From: Pseudorasbora parva
Taxonomy: Eukaryota; Chordata; Actinopteri; Cypriniformes; Gobionidae
Assembly (NCBI RefSeq): GCF_024679245.1
Contig: NC_090187.1
Coordinates: 21,462,995-21,526,994 of the forward strand
Direction: 5' to 3'
Length of the DNA: 64,000 nt
Shown here: piece after piece, positions 11,100 through 22,831 of the stretch
Position numbering within the stretch: position 1 is the first letter of the stretch
Layout of the letters: every line of letters begins with the position of its first letter
Position numbers and translations under genes: made by a program
Notes under the pieces: generated by a model
Databases searched by the model: none
What the model was told of the DNA's origin: nothing
The model's input: only the letters and a program-made list of their open reading frames with translations

Positions 11100-11486
11100 T
11101 AAAGACTTACAGCCTTCAACACAATGCAACAACAACCTCACAGACTGTAATGAGGGAGAGGGAAAGAGAGTGCTCACAAAATACCTCAATCCTTAAACAA
11201 AAGACTGGCCAACAAGACCAACTGGTGTTTTGTTTTAATATAAGTATTTAGTACATTCACATTCTCACACTGTGAATTGTATAATGCTGATCATTTTGTC
11301 ATTTTGAAAGCGTTGTGTGAAAATAAACAAATGACTGCAACCAATTCGAGACTTTTTTTATTGGAAAATAAATTATATATATATATATATATATAAATAA
11401 ACAGGTCAAAGAATTGTATACAACAGGTCAAAGATTTGTATGTCAACTTGTAAAGTGCAACTGCATCAAATTAAAGCACAGTGCAG

Positions 11487-12211
11487 TCACTCTGCCTCAT
11501 CTTGCAGCAGTGCACGTCTGTATGAAAATGTGGTTTGCTGTTGTGGGGTGGCGGTGTAGATGTTGTTCAGGGGGGTATTATCCAGATTGATTTGCTGGTT
11601 GATTGGGCGGAGGTGTGTGCAGTAAGGCTGGTGTAGTGGGGTGTGGTGTTTTGTACGTGAATGATGGTGGGTGCAATTGGAATTGTCCACTGCTGCTTTG
11701 TGGGTGTCCAAAATGGCTTTGGAACAACAGTCCCCTCACGTAGAAAAAAACCCCTCCTGAATGGTGCTAGTTATTTTAGCAATGTTTTTATTGATCTGCA
11801 GCATGTTGTCAGATTTGTGTCTGGCAGAGTCCTCCATCAACTCCAACATCCTCCTCTTTATTTCCTACTTTGCTGGATCAGTCAAAACCTTCCTCTTTAG
11901 CCAGTCCCCTCTGTGGCCCTTTAACTTTGCCTTAAATAAAACAAATAATAAAGTAAATTGCATTATTATTAAGCAAAACAATTATGCACAAAGCAACACA
12001 CCTACACAAAGAACATGCATCCGTCCTAACTATGCCCACATCAAACGCCTACCTGGAGCAAATCCCGGCTCTGATTTACAACCACTGGAGGAAGATAGTC
12101 GAGGGATTCACTGGAGTTTGGAGAATCGCCAGGCAGCTCCACTGTCGATGTAGACGACTTTTCCAGGTCACCGTTCTCAATGCCAGCATTGATGAACCGT
12201 AGCAGGCGATA
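11487..12211 (-). pseudogene. Harbinger accessory Myb-like protein remnant, copy 2
   Basis: This is the second copy of 9116-9840 within the tandem duplication. It has the same internal stop and the same Gln/His-rich end, so the duplication is younger than the decay. Confidence 0.55.
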
Positions 12212-12564
12212 TTTATATTTTGTTTAATATAAAGTGCATTATAAATAAAATGTATTATTATTTTATTATTAAATAAAGATTCAAATGCAGCTATACAGAG
12301 CTACAAACACTGAGGCAGGCAGCAGCAGCAGGTAGACAGGAGCAATCGATCAGGAACAATCAATCAGCCAGCCATCAATCAGATATGTGATATGTATTGC
12401 TATTAGTGTGTAAAATCTAAATCTAGAATGATACCATTTATGTTTTTCACATTCTTTCTGGGAAAAGAAAGCGTTGCTACAACTTCTGAAAGTGACCAGC
12501 GCAGTAATAGCAAAAATTAATATCACAAATTTAAACATCGAAAACAAAAAATGTAATACAAATA

Positions 12565-13726
12565 TTTAAAGGGGGGGTGAAACACTCAGTTTCAGTCAAT
12601 CTCATGTCAATCTTGAGTACCTAGAGTGGTATTGCATCCTTCATATCTCCAAAAAGTCTTTAGTTTTATTTTATTTATAAAAGAAATACGGGCTGTACCG
12701 AGTCTTTCTGGGAAAAACCGAGTGCCTGGAGGCGTATCGTGTGGGCGGAGCTAAAGAATGATGAGCGCAAAGCGGTGACGTCCTCAAGCGTGGAGAAGCC
12801 CATCGATCTCAGCTAATAGATATATGATCCAGAATCATTCGGAGGCTGAAATAAATTGAACAGGAGAAACAGCAACAGCAGGACGTCCGTCTCTGTAGTA
12901 TGTACTGTATTTAGTGACCTGTCAACATTTGTGTGTGTTTACTCGCAGTTTATGAAGACATGATTCGGTTTATGGACTATTGTATGCGACTAAACCTTAG
13001 CAGTAGCAAGCAAAACGGTTTTGCACGTCAGACTTGTGTAACGTTGTACATAGAACAACAATAGTCCGTTAGCGCATTTGAATGACGAAGCACGCGATAG
13101 TGTTGTTTACTGATGTTTACTCACGCGACGATAACCAACAGCACAGACATTTGAAGCAGTTTTACTCACCGGCTGCTTCCAAAGCAGGACCGAACCTTTA
13201 TCGCTGGGACCGCTCCGTCAAAAACACACTTCTTTGGTATGATTTGGTGAAGTCCTGTGACAGCAGTGAACGGTGGAGATCCACTTTGTGACGCGACTGA
13301 AGCGATGTTGTGAAGCTTCCCGTCATTTCTGCGTTCAAATCGGTTCAAATCGGTTCAAATGCAGCGCTGCCTTCCAAGAATGCTGTTGCGCGACCATAGG
13401 GCGCATCAGAAGTGTTCACGGATGACTGGATCTGCATCTTGAAAGAGTGTTTATGGGCATGCATTTCCTCTCTCGCTCTAGTCAAGCGCGCGTGCACCCT
13501 ACCAGGAGAGCCCATACAAGGACCTTCCGCTCTGTTCACGTCAAGCCGAGCCATACTCGAAAAAAACTTTCCGAAACCGGAAGGAGAATTTTTAACACAG
13601 AAATACTCCATCAAACGTCCAACATTAGTTTTTGAAACTTTGTCTATGTTTAGGATGGGAATCCAAGTCTTTAACAGTGTAAAAAGCTCAGTATGCATGA
13701 AACAGCATTTCACCCCCCCTTTAAAT
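12565..13726 (+). mobile_element. MITE, complete 1.16-kb copy with TTTAAAGGGGG termini
   Basis: The left end reads TTTAAAGGGGGGGTGAAA and the right end TTTCACCCCCCCTTTAAA, which are inverted. No coding capacity was recognised. A related copy in opposite orientation sits at 28515-31402 in an rsf1 intron, so this is an interspersed family. The A+T-rich palindromic ends fit a Harbinger-type MITE, but the family is not proven. Confidence 0.8.
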
Positions 13727-14645
13727 ACCAAAACCTCTTCTTGACTTTGTAATTTAAAGTTATATGACCCTAAAACTTTACATCAAGAACATCCAGGTAA
13801 ACCTGAAGAAGCTAGGGGTGGATGATTATTTTATTTTTATTTTATCTTTGTTATTAAAAACATGAACTAAAAACAGTAGTCTTCACCTGAATTAAAGATA
13901 CACTGGTACATAATAAAGCTACAAAGGTCATTCAGTCGAGAGCAGTGATCTTTTGTTCTCCTGTTTGAAAGACAGCGGCTGGTTTACTATTAGCAGGCTG
14001 TCACTTTAAGATCCTATTGACACCAACTGATAAACTTCGCATAACCAACTGTTTTTACCTTTTACATGAATACTCGTCAAGACAGCCAATTTGACAATTG
14101 TGTGTATTTGATAGTTGACAAGACACAAAACAACTGAAGGGATCACACTTTTAGAGCGGTGACTTGTCCGCATGTTTCGGTGTGTGTCAGACAGCAAGGA
14201 GTTGTTTTTCACAAGTTATTGCCTTTTATCTTTTTTTACCGTCAAGCAAGTCACATAAGTAACAGTCGTGTGTCCAGTTTATTCCCTGTTATGCGTCGAC
14301 CTAAAACGTACACTTTTCACAATGAAGTAGCATATAAAAAGCTTTCAGATATTGCGCCGTTGCGATATCTCGATAAATTGCGCAGCCCTAACCCCCGGCA
14401 CTGATGTTCTCCGTGAGCATTGCTCTAAGCTCAGGGCGGCTGTGAGGACGTTTTGCTAATCGAAATATCCCACTGACCTTAGTTTATATCAGTCACTCCG
14501 TTCTCGCTTCTCTGCAAAGGCCTTTACTGCTAAAACTGCTTAAGAAACAGTCTAAAATACAGCACTTTTAGAAAACTACTAATTATTTATATTATATATA
14601 TTTTATTGCTAAGATTAAGCTCTGACACTGGCAAGAGCAGCTTCC
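13727..14645. other. Intergenic stretch, nothing recognised
   Basis: This stretch is A+T-rich with no credible coding frame. The end near 14330-14395 (ATTGCGCCGTTGCGATATCT and a GCGCAGCCCTAAC end) looks repeat-like, but I cannot assign it. Confidence 0.5.
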
Positions 14646-15063
14646 AAATCATCAGTACTCAAAAGATCTGTCTGCTGTTTTTGACAGTTAACCACCAGAT
14701 CGTCCTCATGTCACCCAGCATCTCGGGAACTGCACTCCATTGATTCAAGTCTTACCTCTTAGGTAAAGGTAGATCCTTCAGTGTTGTCATGGAGAGGTGA
14801 GGTTTAGAAGTCGCAGCATCTAGCGACTGGGATGCCTCAGGGCTATGCTTGGACCACTTATCTTCTCCATCTTTATGTCATTACTAGTATCTTTCATTCC
14901 AAAATATGTATTTTCCCATCACTGCTATGCTGATGACACACAACTGTACCTCTCATTCAAACCAGATGATCCGATGGTAGTGGCTTGCATCTCAGCCTGC
15001 CTGACAGACATTTTATGCCTGACAGACATATTCACTTGCTGCCTAATATATCACTCCCACTAA
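14646..15063 (+). mobile_element. L2-type LINE fragment (reverse transcriptase)
   Basis: The plus strand encodes GYAWTT-type RT sequence in broken frames and then LGPLIFSIFMSLL followed by HCYADDTQLYLSFKPDD. YADDTQLY is the catalytic YADD box of L2/CR1-clade LINEs. The 5' and 3' parts are missing. It lies just downstream of the 3' end of clns1a. Confidence 0.8.
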
Positions 15064-15147
15064 CAGGTGCTGTGATGAAAAAATATTTCAGAGAGAAACA
15101 AAACACCAAATATAAAAAGAAATGACTTTGGTACAAAAACAGTTGTA

Positions 15148-15153
15148 TTTATT
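15148..15153 (-). terminator. clns1a: Probable clns1a polyadenylation signal
   Basis: AATAAA on the minus strand, about 630 nt beyond the clns1a stop codon. A shorter 3' UTR using another signal is possible, since A-rich tracts occur near 15685. Confidence 0.45.
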
Positions 15154-15780
15154 GAAATCGCTAACAAACACATCAACATGGTCTTCAGGTAAACCTACAA
15201 AATACATTAGTGGGATCTACACATAGCTGCGGCTGAGGTAAATTTACGGGCGTTGTGTAAAACAGCCCATTATACTCAAGCAAGGAGAGACAGAAATGCT
15301 ATAAGAGCTTTGCGAGGTGGGCTCGGCCAGTATCCCAGCATGCCCCACTGAAGTGCTTTAATCAGCAGTACAAAGACAGTCCATCTGTCAACAGATTGAA
15401 GAATTCAGAGTTGCAGGAGATTCAACACAGACCCACACAATAGTATTTATAAAATTATCATTCTGAAAATAATCATACAGGTGTGTGTATGATTACATAA
15501 CATGAAGGTGTAAATGATAGAATTAACATTTTCTGATTAATTCTTTTAAGTGTGTTAGCAAAAGATTCTGACTATTAACAATTATAATTTTCTAGCCAGT
15601 TATAATACAAATATTGGAAACTAAAACTTGACAAATGTTTAAAAAAAGAAAAGAAAACTTAAAATTACTAAAAACTGATTTAAAAAAAAAAAAAACAAAA
15701 AAAACAATTAAAATACCACTGGCCAGGACTGGAAATGGACAACTGAGATTTTTTTTTTTAAGACAAAAGATAAACTGTAT

Positions 15781-16366
15781 TTACCAGTGATCCACATCGG
15801 CGTCATCAAACTGTCCAGCAATTGCACTCGCGTCGACTTCCATTCCATCTGAACGTAGAAGAAAATAAAATAAAAATAAATTACATTACACGCATCCTGC
15901 ACTGCTCCGCTGGGCTTTACTCATTACAGAGCCATTAGCTTTCAGGAAATCCTGCTCATTACAGACACACCCCCATCAGCTAAACGGCCACATCAGGCTC
16001 CAAGAATGCTTGAATTCACACAATACTGACTTGACTGAAATAAAAATCATATGTACACACCAAGACAAGATTCACTGAATAAAACATTCATCGGTTTACA
16101 CATGTAAAACATTCTAAATGTGACACTCTTAGCAACATGTGAGGTATAAAGTTGCATGACTTTTCTGTTACTGCCATCTTGTGGCTGCTCATGTGCATTA
16201 TGATTTTTTTTTTTTTTAAAGTCATAACGTCAAAAATTAAACTCTGGGATGTCATTCAGAGAAGCTTTTTGACAATTATTTACCTAACTATTTTGATGCC
16301 CAAGTTATCATATTTACAATTTGTATTTGTTTATTATATATATCATACATATACACACATACATAT

Positions 16367-16402
<36 letters not shown>

Positions 16403-19400
16403 TTCATACATATACACACATAAATATACATATGTATATATTTGGGACCACTTTACAAAAAGGTTTCACCTGATACAATTAACTAGTTAATTGCATTAAA
16501 AGGTGCAGTAAGCAATTTCTGAGAAACTGTTGATATTTGAAAACTACCCAAACAAACACGGTCCTCCATTGCTCCACCCCCAAAATTTACAAATACGCAC
16601 ACCAGCTCCAGAAGACCAATGACACTCACAACTGTCCTCTTACTACAATTACAACACACAAGACGATATTTTGAAAAATGCATGTAACCAAGCAGATAGA
16701 GGAACTTTTGAATACTATAGTAGAGGAAAAATACTAACTACTTGGTTACAAACATTCTTCAAAATATCTTGTGTTCAGCAGAAGAAAGAAACTCATACAG
16801 GTTTGGAACAACTTGTGGGTAAGTAAATGAGTAAATTTCATTTTTAGGTGAACCATCCCTTTAATGCAATTGTATTATTAACTTACATAATCATATATTA
16901 ATCAATTCTGTAACAAAAACAAACAAACAAACAAACAAACAAACAAACATGTAAACTTATGTATCAACAAATGAGCCCTTTTGTAAAGTGTTACCTATAT
17001 TTTGATAATATACAGACCTTGGTCAGGCTAGTGCCATATTTAGTATGACAGAAATAAAAATGAGACTGTGATTGATAGAGTTACAGTGTGTGTTAAATGG
17101 AACATTCTGTTGACACTCAACTCTACTTCTCATTTCAACCAGATGATCCTACAGTCAGTGTTCGTATCGCTGCCTGCCTGACAGACATTTCTGGCTGGAT
17201 GAAAGAGCATCACCTTCAACTCAATCTCGCAAAGACAATTACTTGTCTCAACCAACCCAGCACTTCAGCAGAATTTCTCCATTTAGCTCGGTTCATCAAC
17301 CATAGCTCTGTCCAGGACAGCCAGGAACCTTAGAGTTGTGATTGAAGACCAGTCAAACTTCACTGACCACATTACTGCAACAGCCCGGTTCTGCAGATTT
17401 GCCTTATACAACATTAGAAAGATTAGACCCTTCAGAATAGGCCGCACAACTCCTGGTCCAAGCTCTTGTTCTCTCCAGACTGGACTATTGTAATGCTCTT
17501 CTAGCTTGATCAAACCCTTGCAACTGATCCAGAAGAGAGTTGTCTTTAACAAGCCGAAGAGAGCACACGTCACACCTCTCTTCATCAGTTTGCACTGGCT
17601 GCCAATGGCTGCTCGCATCAAATTCAAGGCACTAGTGCGCGCCCACAAGCAACCACCGGCTCTGCACCAATATACCTACTCGCTTGTTCAGATATTACAA
17701 ACCCTCCAGAAGCTTGCATTCTGCAAATTAACGGCGCCTCGTAGTTCCATCCTAAAGAGGCATGAAAGCTCTCTCACGGACCTTTTCCTGGACCATTTCC
17801 ACCTGGTGGAATGACCTGCCTATCTTAATTCGTGTAGCCATTTTCAAAAAACATCTTAAGACACATCTTTTCCAACTGCAACTGACCAATAAATTATGTT
17901 TTTATTAAACAAGGTTCAGGAGGAGCTCGTTCAGATAATTGACACAGGTGGAGAGTACTCCGCTAATCAACAAAAGAGGTGTATATATACAGTTGTCTTA
18001 CCTCCATTTTGTTGACACTTTATCAGCATCCCTCCACCACCCCTTCTCCACATTTTGCTCTGTTTAGTTCCAAATCACTATTTACATATGGGGACTCTGG
18101 GTTCGGGCCGAAGTCCGAGCTCGAAGCCCTCCCCCCGGACAGCACGCCAAATATGCATTTAAATATACTCTCTATAAATTATATGCAAGTGTGAACTCGT
18201 GAAAGACTAGCACTTAACTATCCAATTAAATGTTCTGTTTGCTTGTTTGGGTAAAATAAATATATAAATTGTTTGTTCTGTGCTTGATTAACTGAGACTT
18301 CTTACAGCACTTGCAGGTTGTTCCCCTTGTTTGTTTCGTTGCTTCTATTGCTCTCCCCTTTTTGTAAGTTACTTTGGATAAAAGCGTCTGCTAAATGATT
18401 AAATGTAAAAAAAAAATGTTGTTTAATGACACAGATTGTGCAGTGATGCAACTCCATAACACGGTTTTAAAAGTTGTGAGATGTGTAAAATGTGATCTAG
18501 GAGCTTTATACAGTGCATGCAATTGTAAAGACTAAGACTATTCCTCAAAGCTTAAGTTTCATCTGCATTAATCAATATGCAATCTTTTGTAAACTACTGT
18601 ACATCACTACTGTAATAACTCATAGGCACAGTGAGTTTTAAAACACAGACCTTCAAATGCAGCAGACGGCTCATCGGTTCTGACTCCGGCCATGTGGTAC
18701 TGCTGTGCGACTGACTGGGCCAGCATCCCCTCCAGTCTGTCCAGTGTGGCCTGACCCTCTGACGTCAGGTGGGACAAGCCCTCCTCATAGGTGTAAAACG
18801 TGGGAATATCTCCATGACCCTGCTCTTGCTCTAAAGAGAAAAGTGTATGAGAGGAACAATACAAAACGCTTTAAAAAAGACACCAAACATCAGTCTCAGA
18901 TCATTGTCTTTTTTCAGTATCCATTTGAAAGTTGAGACACTAGATCAGTGGTTCTCAGCCAGGGGGCTCCAGCAAACTTCAATAGAGATCTTTAAAATTA
19001 TTTAAAATAAACAAAATCAGCTAACAAAAATATATGAATGCATTTTTTTAAGTCTTGGCTTTAATTCCAGGAAAATATTTGCCTATATGGGAGGCCTTTG
19101 ACTATTGTCTTGGACGACAAAAAGAGAACCATGACACTAGATGCATTGTGTGTCCAAATGACACTCACCCGCTTCCTCTACGTCATACTCCTCTCCCTCA
19201 TAATCATCATCATCTGTGTCAGCGTCCTCAGGGTCTGGGTGCAGGGCCTGACAGTCACACATGGCGGAGAACATGGGCTCCACTGCGCACACACAAACAC
19301 ACGCTGTTACTCTTGGTACAGGAGTTGTTTAACCTGAACACTTCCACGTTCGTTCCGAACACTCACATGCAGCTTTATCACTGGGCACAAAACGAATCTC

Positions 19401-20115
19401 TGTGATGGTTCCTGAATCTTCGCTGTCGCTGTCACTCTCCTCATCATCCTCTCCTACATCATCAGGAGCTTTATCCTGCTGCTCTGCATTGTTTTCATCT
19501 AAAAGACACAATGAAGATTGGTAAAAATTTCTCTACCCACTCTCAAAGTAAATGTCTATACCAGTGCATCCCTATTTTGGGTGCCATTTGGAAGATGATG
19601 TCTCACCGTCCAGTTTTGCATTGACCATCACATACAGGTGCTCTTCTGGAAAGGCGCTAAGATCTCGTGAGATTGCGTGCAGACTGATGGAAGGGTATTC
19701 AAGACAGAAACCCATTCCTGAACCATCAAACCAGGACAGATGCCTGTAAAGAGAATAGCTGCATTAGTAAGCATACGTCCCAAAAAAGTGTACTATGGTA
19801 AAGATAGACAGACAGATAAATAGAATTACTGTACCATTGTTATACCACAGTACTTTTAGTAAGGTATCTACTACCCTTGTTTGTTCTTAGAGTTTATGCA
19901 TAAATAAATGTGTCCACAGGTGTCACCTGATGTAGAACACACATGCCACGTGAACACAACACTGATGCTTTAGTTAAAACGTGAACAGACACTCACGCCT
20001 CAGCCACAAACAGAGTTCCAGATCCCAGTCTTTTCCCGTCCAGAACCGCAGTTGTTTCGGCCTGCTGGAGCCGCACGCCCTCGCTGGGTGGAGGTAAACT
20101 CTTCAACACAACCAT
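15781..20115 (-). CDS. clns1a: Chloride nucleotide-sensitive channel 1A (pICln, methylosome subunit)
   Basis: Six coding exons: 20115-19997, 19743-19607, 19498-19367, 19282-19169, 18830-18651, 15848-15781. They total 750 nt (249 aa plus TAA), and all junctions are GT-AG and in phase. The protein starts [18 protein letters not shown], has the PH-like core ([28 protein letters not shown]), an acidic stretch ([20 protein letters not shown], then FVPSDKAA), an Asp-rich loop ([20 protein letters not shown]), [20 protein letters not shown] and a C-terminus ending DDADVDHW. It is known as the cytosolic chaperone that holds Sm proteins for PRMT5 methylation before snRNP assembly, and was first linked to swelling-activated chloride current. 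Human pICln is 237 aa; this one is slightly longer in the acidic part. The last intron (2.8 kb) holds an L2 LINE. Confidence 0.97.
16368..16400. repeat. (CA)n microsatellite
   Basis: About 16 CA units in the last clns1a intron, flanked by degenerate ATACAT repeats on both sides. Confidence 0.95.
16741..16864. repeat. Teleost interspersed repeat end (…GTGAACCATCCCTTTAA)
   Basis: The stretch GGTTTGGAACAACTTGTGGG to GGTGAACCATCCCTTTAA is the 3' part of a very common cyprinid repeat. The same terminal motif recurs at 22195-22358 and 39652. Confidence 0.6.
16917..16949. repeat. (AAAC)n microsatellite
   Basis: About eight AAAC/CAAA units in the last clns1a intron. Confidence 0.95.
17093..18417 (+). 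mobile_element. L2-type LINE, 3' part with tail
   Basis: The plus strand encodes [20 protein letters not shown] and [20 protein letters not shown] (downstream of the YADD box), then further L2 RT blocks ([27 protein letters not shown]) in broken frames. It ends with TACTTTGGATAAAAGCGTCTGCTAAATGA and an A-rich tail, the typical fish L2 3' end. It is inserted antisense to clns1a in its last intron. The frame is broken near 17335 and 17505. Confidence 0.9.
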
Positions 20116-21020
20116 TCTGATTAATTAAATCACCGTGAAGCTACTGAATGCACTAACACTGATGCTCTGGTGAGACAATACACAGTCACAAAGCGCTGCA
20201 AAAACAACAGTAACTCTCATCCAAGCGCTTTAAAGCTTTCTCCTTTAACTGCGTTCATGTACAATTAAAATGCGAACGGTTTGCGTGGCGAGAAACTTTC
20301 AAATGGGTTTTATAGTTCAAAGATTCGCTGTCATGCGTCACTTCTGTAGTACTCACTCATTGGGCGACGACTGTCACTAATAACTGTTTCCTGTGGGACA
20401 CACACGGGTCATTCCTGCAGGGGGCGCTCAGTGGCCCACAACGACGGATTGTCCATTGAGTCGCATTCACGTTTGAATACGTGTTTTGTCTTATTGGAGA
20501 TGTTTGTGCAGTAATACGTATAACTATATTAATTACAAAGATGACTATACATTAAACAGACACATATTCCCAAGCGCGATCTCTGCAACATTATGCAATA
20601 AAATACATAAGTCTGTAATCATGACAGATTGTGATTGGTCCAATCAGCAAACGCAAAGAAAAGTAACAGTTAACATGTGATATTACTGTTCGTTTGCTGC
20701 GTCAGAAGCGGTATGAAACAGTTTACACTTGAAAGCTAAACTGCTCTTTAATGTATTTAATAAAATAACAAATAACAAACACCTGAAAGCTAACACAGAA
20801 ACGTTAATACTAGGCATTAAAAGGTGGCGTCTGGGCCGCTAAGTACCGCCCCTCTTATTTCACATTTTGGTTTAATCCATTCTACCCGTTTTTTTTCCAT
20901 CCGCGCTACACGCGCCGCTTTATGACGCAAGAAAAGAGCCCGCGCGTTCCATACCATAAGTAAAGCCACAGCGCCTATTCAGGATCGGAGGAGATACAGT
21001 ACAACAACCACAAACCGTAA
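20116..21020. promoter_or_regulatory. clns1a upstream region (promoter inferred)
   Basis: The clns1a start codon is at 20115 and the sequence just upstream (20240-20470) should hold its promoter. No TATA box stands out. At 20820-20985 there is a G+C-richer patch (GGTGGCGTCTGGGCCGCTAA, CCGCGCTACACGCGCCGCTT) with no coding frame. Nothing resembling aqp11 is present, although that gene lies between CLNS1A and RSF1 in human. Confidence 0.35.
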
Positions 21021-21026
21021 TAATGA

Positions 21027-21240
21027 TTTGTGTTTTTGAACCATGCTATAGTAAATATACTACAGTAAAGTGTAGTGTATTATAGTATTTACTACACTTT
21101 GTTAATTTAATTTAGTTAATTATATTACTGTATTTAATTAAAAAAAAAACTATTAAACTACAGTAGCAAATTGTTAAACCTGTTGTAGGCCTACTACAAT
21201 TTACTGTAGTATTTTTACAACATTATGGTTCAAAAAAACT
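21027..21240. mobile_element. Palindromic MITE-like element
   Basis: The left arm GTTTTTGAACCATGCTATAG with TAAATATACTACAGTAAA is the inverted partner of the right arm TTTACTGTAGTATTTTTACA with CATTATGGTTCAAAAA. It is about 210 bp, A+T-rich and has no coding frame. Confidence 0.65.
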
Positions 21241-22190
21241 ATTGTATTTACTAGAGTCATTTTACTATAATATACTTTTTTCTTTTTACTTTTTTTTTCC
21301 ATAACACCCACGGCTAAATGTTTTACATACAAACATAAATACTTTCCCTTATACAGTACATGCCTAAGCAAAATATTAATGTTGAAAATGAAATGTTAAT
21401 TTTTAACCAACTAGCTCTAAAAGTAAATGCTAAGTATCTATTGCAGTTTGTTAAAAAGCACAAATTTAGAGCCAGGGACATTAACAGCAACATTAAGTTT
21501 ATTTTTTTTTTGTGAATATTTTTTTTTTGTTTGTTGTTGAAATATGTAGACGTACATCTGGAAAGTAAGAGTAAAATAAACTGAGAAGAAAACACGAATT
21601 CCAGTAGTACAAGGCTCAAAAACACATTCTTTAACTGAAAGCAAAGACCATAATTATTCTAGTGCCTGTGTTCTTTTTTTATCTTTTTAAATATTGGATT
21701 TGTTTTGTAATGGGGTGGATTTGTGTTGGAATTACTTCCATAGTGTTCTAATTCAAACAACCTTCCAGCATAAAAGACACCCGCTTAGAGTGAAATAATT
21801 CTAAAAAAAACAACTCTGTGGAAAGAGTGATCCATACTGCCATGTTGAGCAGATAAGTTTAACCATGCGGTACCAAACGGCACCATCACTGGTGCTTGAT
21901 AGACAAGTGCATTCAGTAGACACATGAAGCTCAGACAGGGACTTAAATGTGACTGAATGTCTCAGTAAACATTCTAAAATTTCAGCAACACCTTTCAAAG
22001 TGCAGAAAAGTCATCATTTGAAAAATAATTAAATAATATTGTTTTTAACATTACATACAATGTTATTTTAGTAAAGAGAGTATATTAGTCTTTTAAATTA
22101 AAAAGATTTGCATCTAAATGACGGATCTTTAATATTAAGATCATCACCCAATGTGTTTCGTCCTTTTTTGCTGGTCTACTAACTAGTTTA
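21241..22190. other. A+T-rich intergenic region or distal rsf1 3' UTR
   Basis: No coding frame or repeat family was recognised. It lies downstream of the rsf1 stop (22832), so part of it may be 3' UTR. A minus-strand AATAAA near 21500 is one possible polyadenylation signal, but this is uncertain. Confidence 0.4.
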
Positions 22191-22194
22191 AGTT

Positions 22195-22358
22195 AAGGCT
22201 TATTCACCCAAAAGTTAAAATTCTGCCATCATTTCTCAACCGGAGGTTCGCGCTACTCCTCTCCATACAACGAAAGGGAAAATCTATTCATTTGAAATGA
22301 CATAAGGGCGAGTATATGATGTCAGGATTAACGTTTTTGGGCGAACTATCCCTTTAAG
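22195..22358. mobile_element. Short MITE with TTCACCC/GGGCGAA ends
   Basis: The left end GGCTTATTCACCCAAAAGTT and the right end TTTTTGGGCGAACTATCCCTTTAA are imperfect inverted repeats about 165 bp apart. It is the same family as the repeat at 39652. Confidence 0.65.
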
Positions 22359-22831
22359 CCTTTAATTGGATGAATGCATTTAGGCAAGGTTCGGCATCAA
22401 ACGTTAATGTACAACGTCTCATGTACAACAAAGAAGAAAACATTAATACAGAGAACGTAAACCTCTAAAACTCAAGTCTAAAATGCACGGAACACATAAA
22501 CTTCAAATGCACGCCATCCAGTGTCTCTGGAGGACGTCAGAAGCTGCTTTATACAAACAAAACTGAACTGGCCGCTAATGACAAAGTGCTTTACTCTGAG
22601 GAATGGTTACTGTGGTATTAAGGAGACCCTGTTCTAACCTGGGAAGGATGATGCATGCGGCTGTACGGAGTGGATTTAACATCTGAACGGACACTACTGC
22701 ATTCCTCTGTATGCTTCATTTTTGGTCCACTACACCCAAAAACTACGGTTGCTGATGAGGGACATTCCCGTGACAGGTGGCTCTTAGTCGAAGGCGATGA
22801 GAAAATAAATGCATTTGACCTACAGAGCACA

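Larger units (their letters stand above)
10901..13271. repeat. 2,371-bp tandem duplication, copy 2
   Basis: This copy follows copy 1 directly. The junction at 10900/10901 joins MITE sequence (AGCAGTGAAC) to transposase sequence (TTTGTGTAGG). At 13271/13272 the MITE continues normally (GGTGGAGATCC), so copy 2 has the intact right side and copy 1 the intact left side. This is the signature of a simple tandem duplication. Confidence 0.95.
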
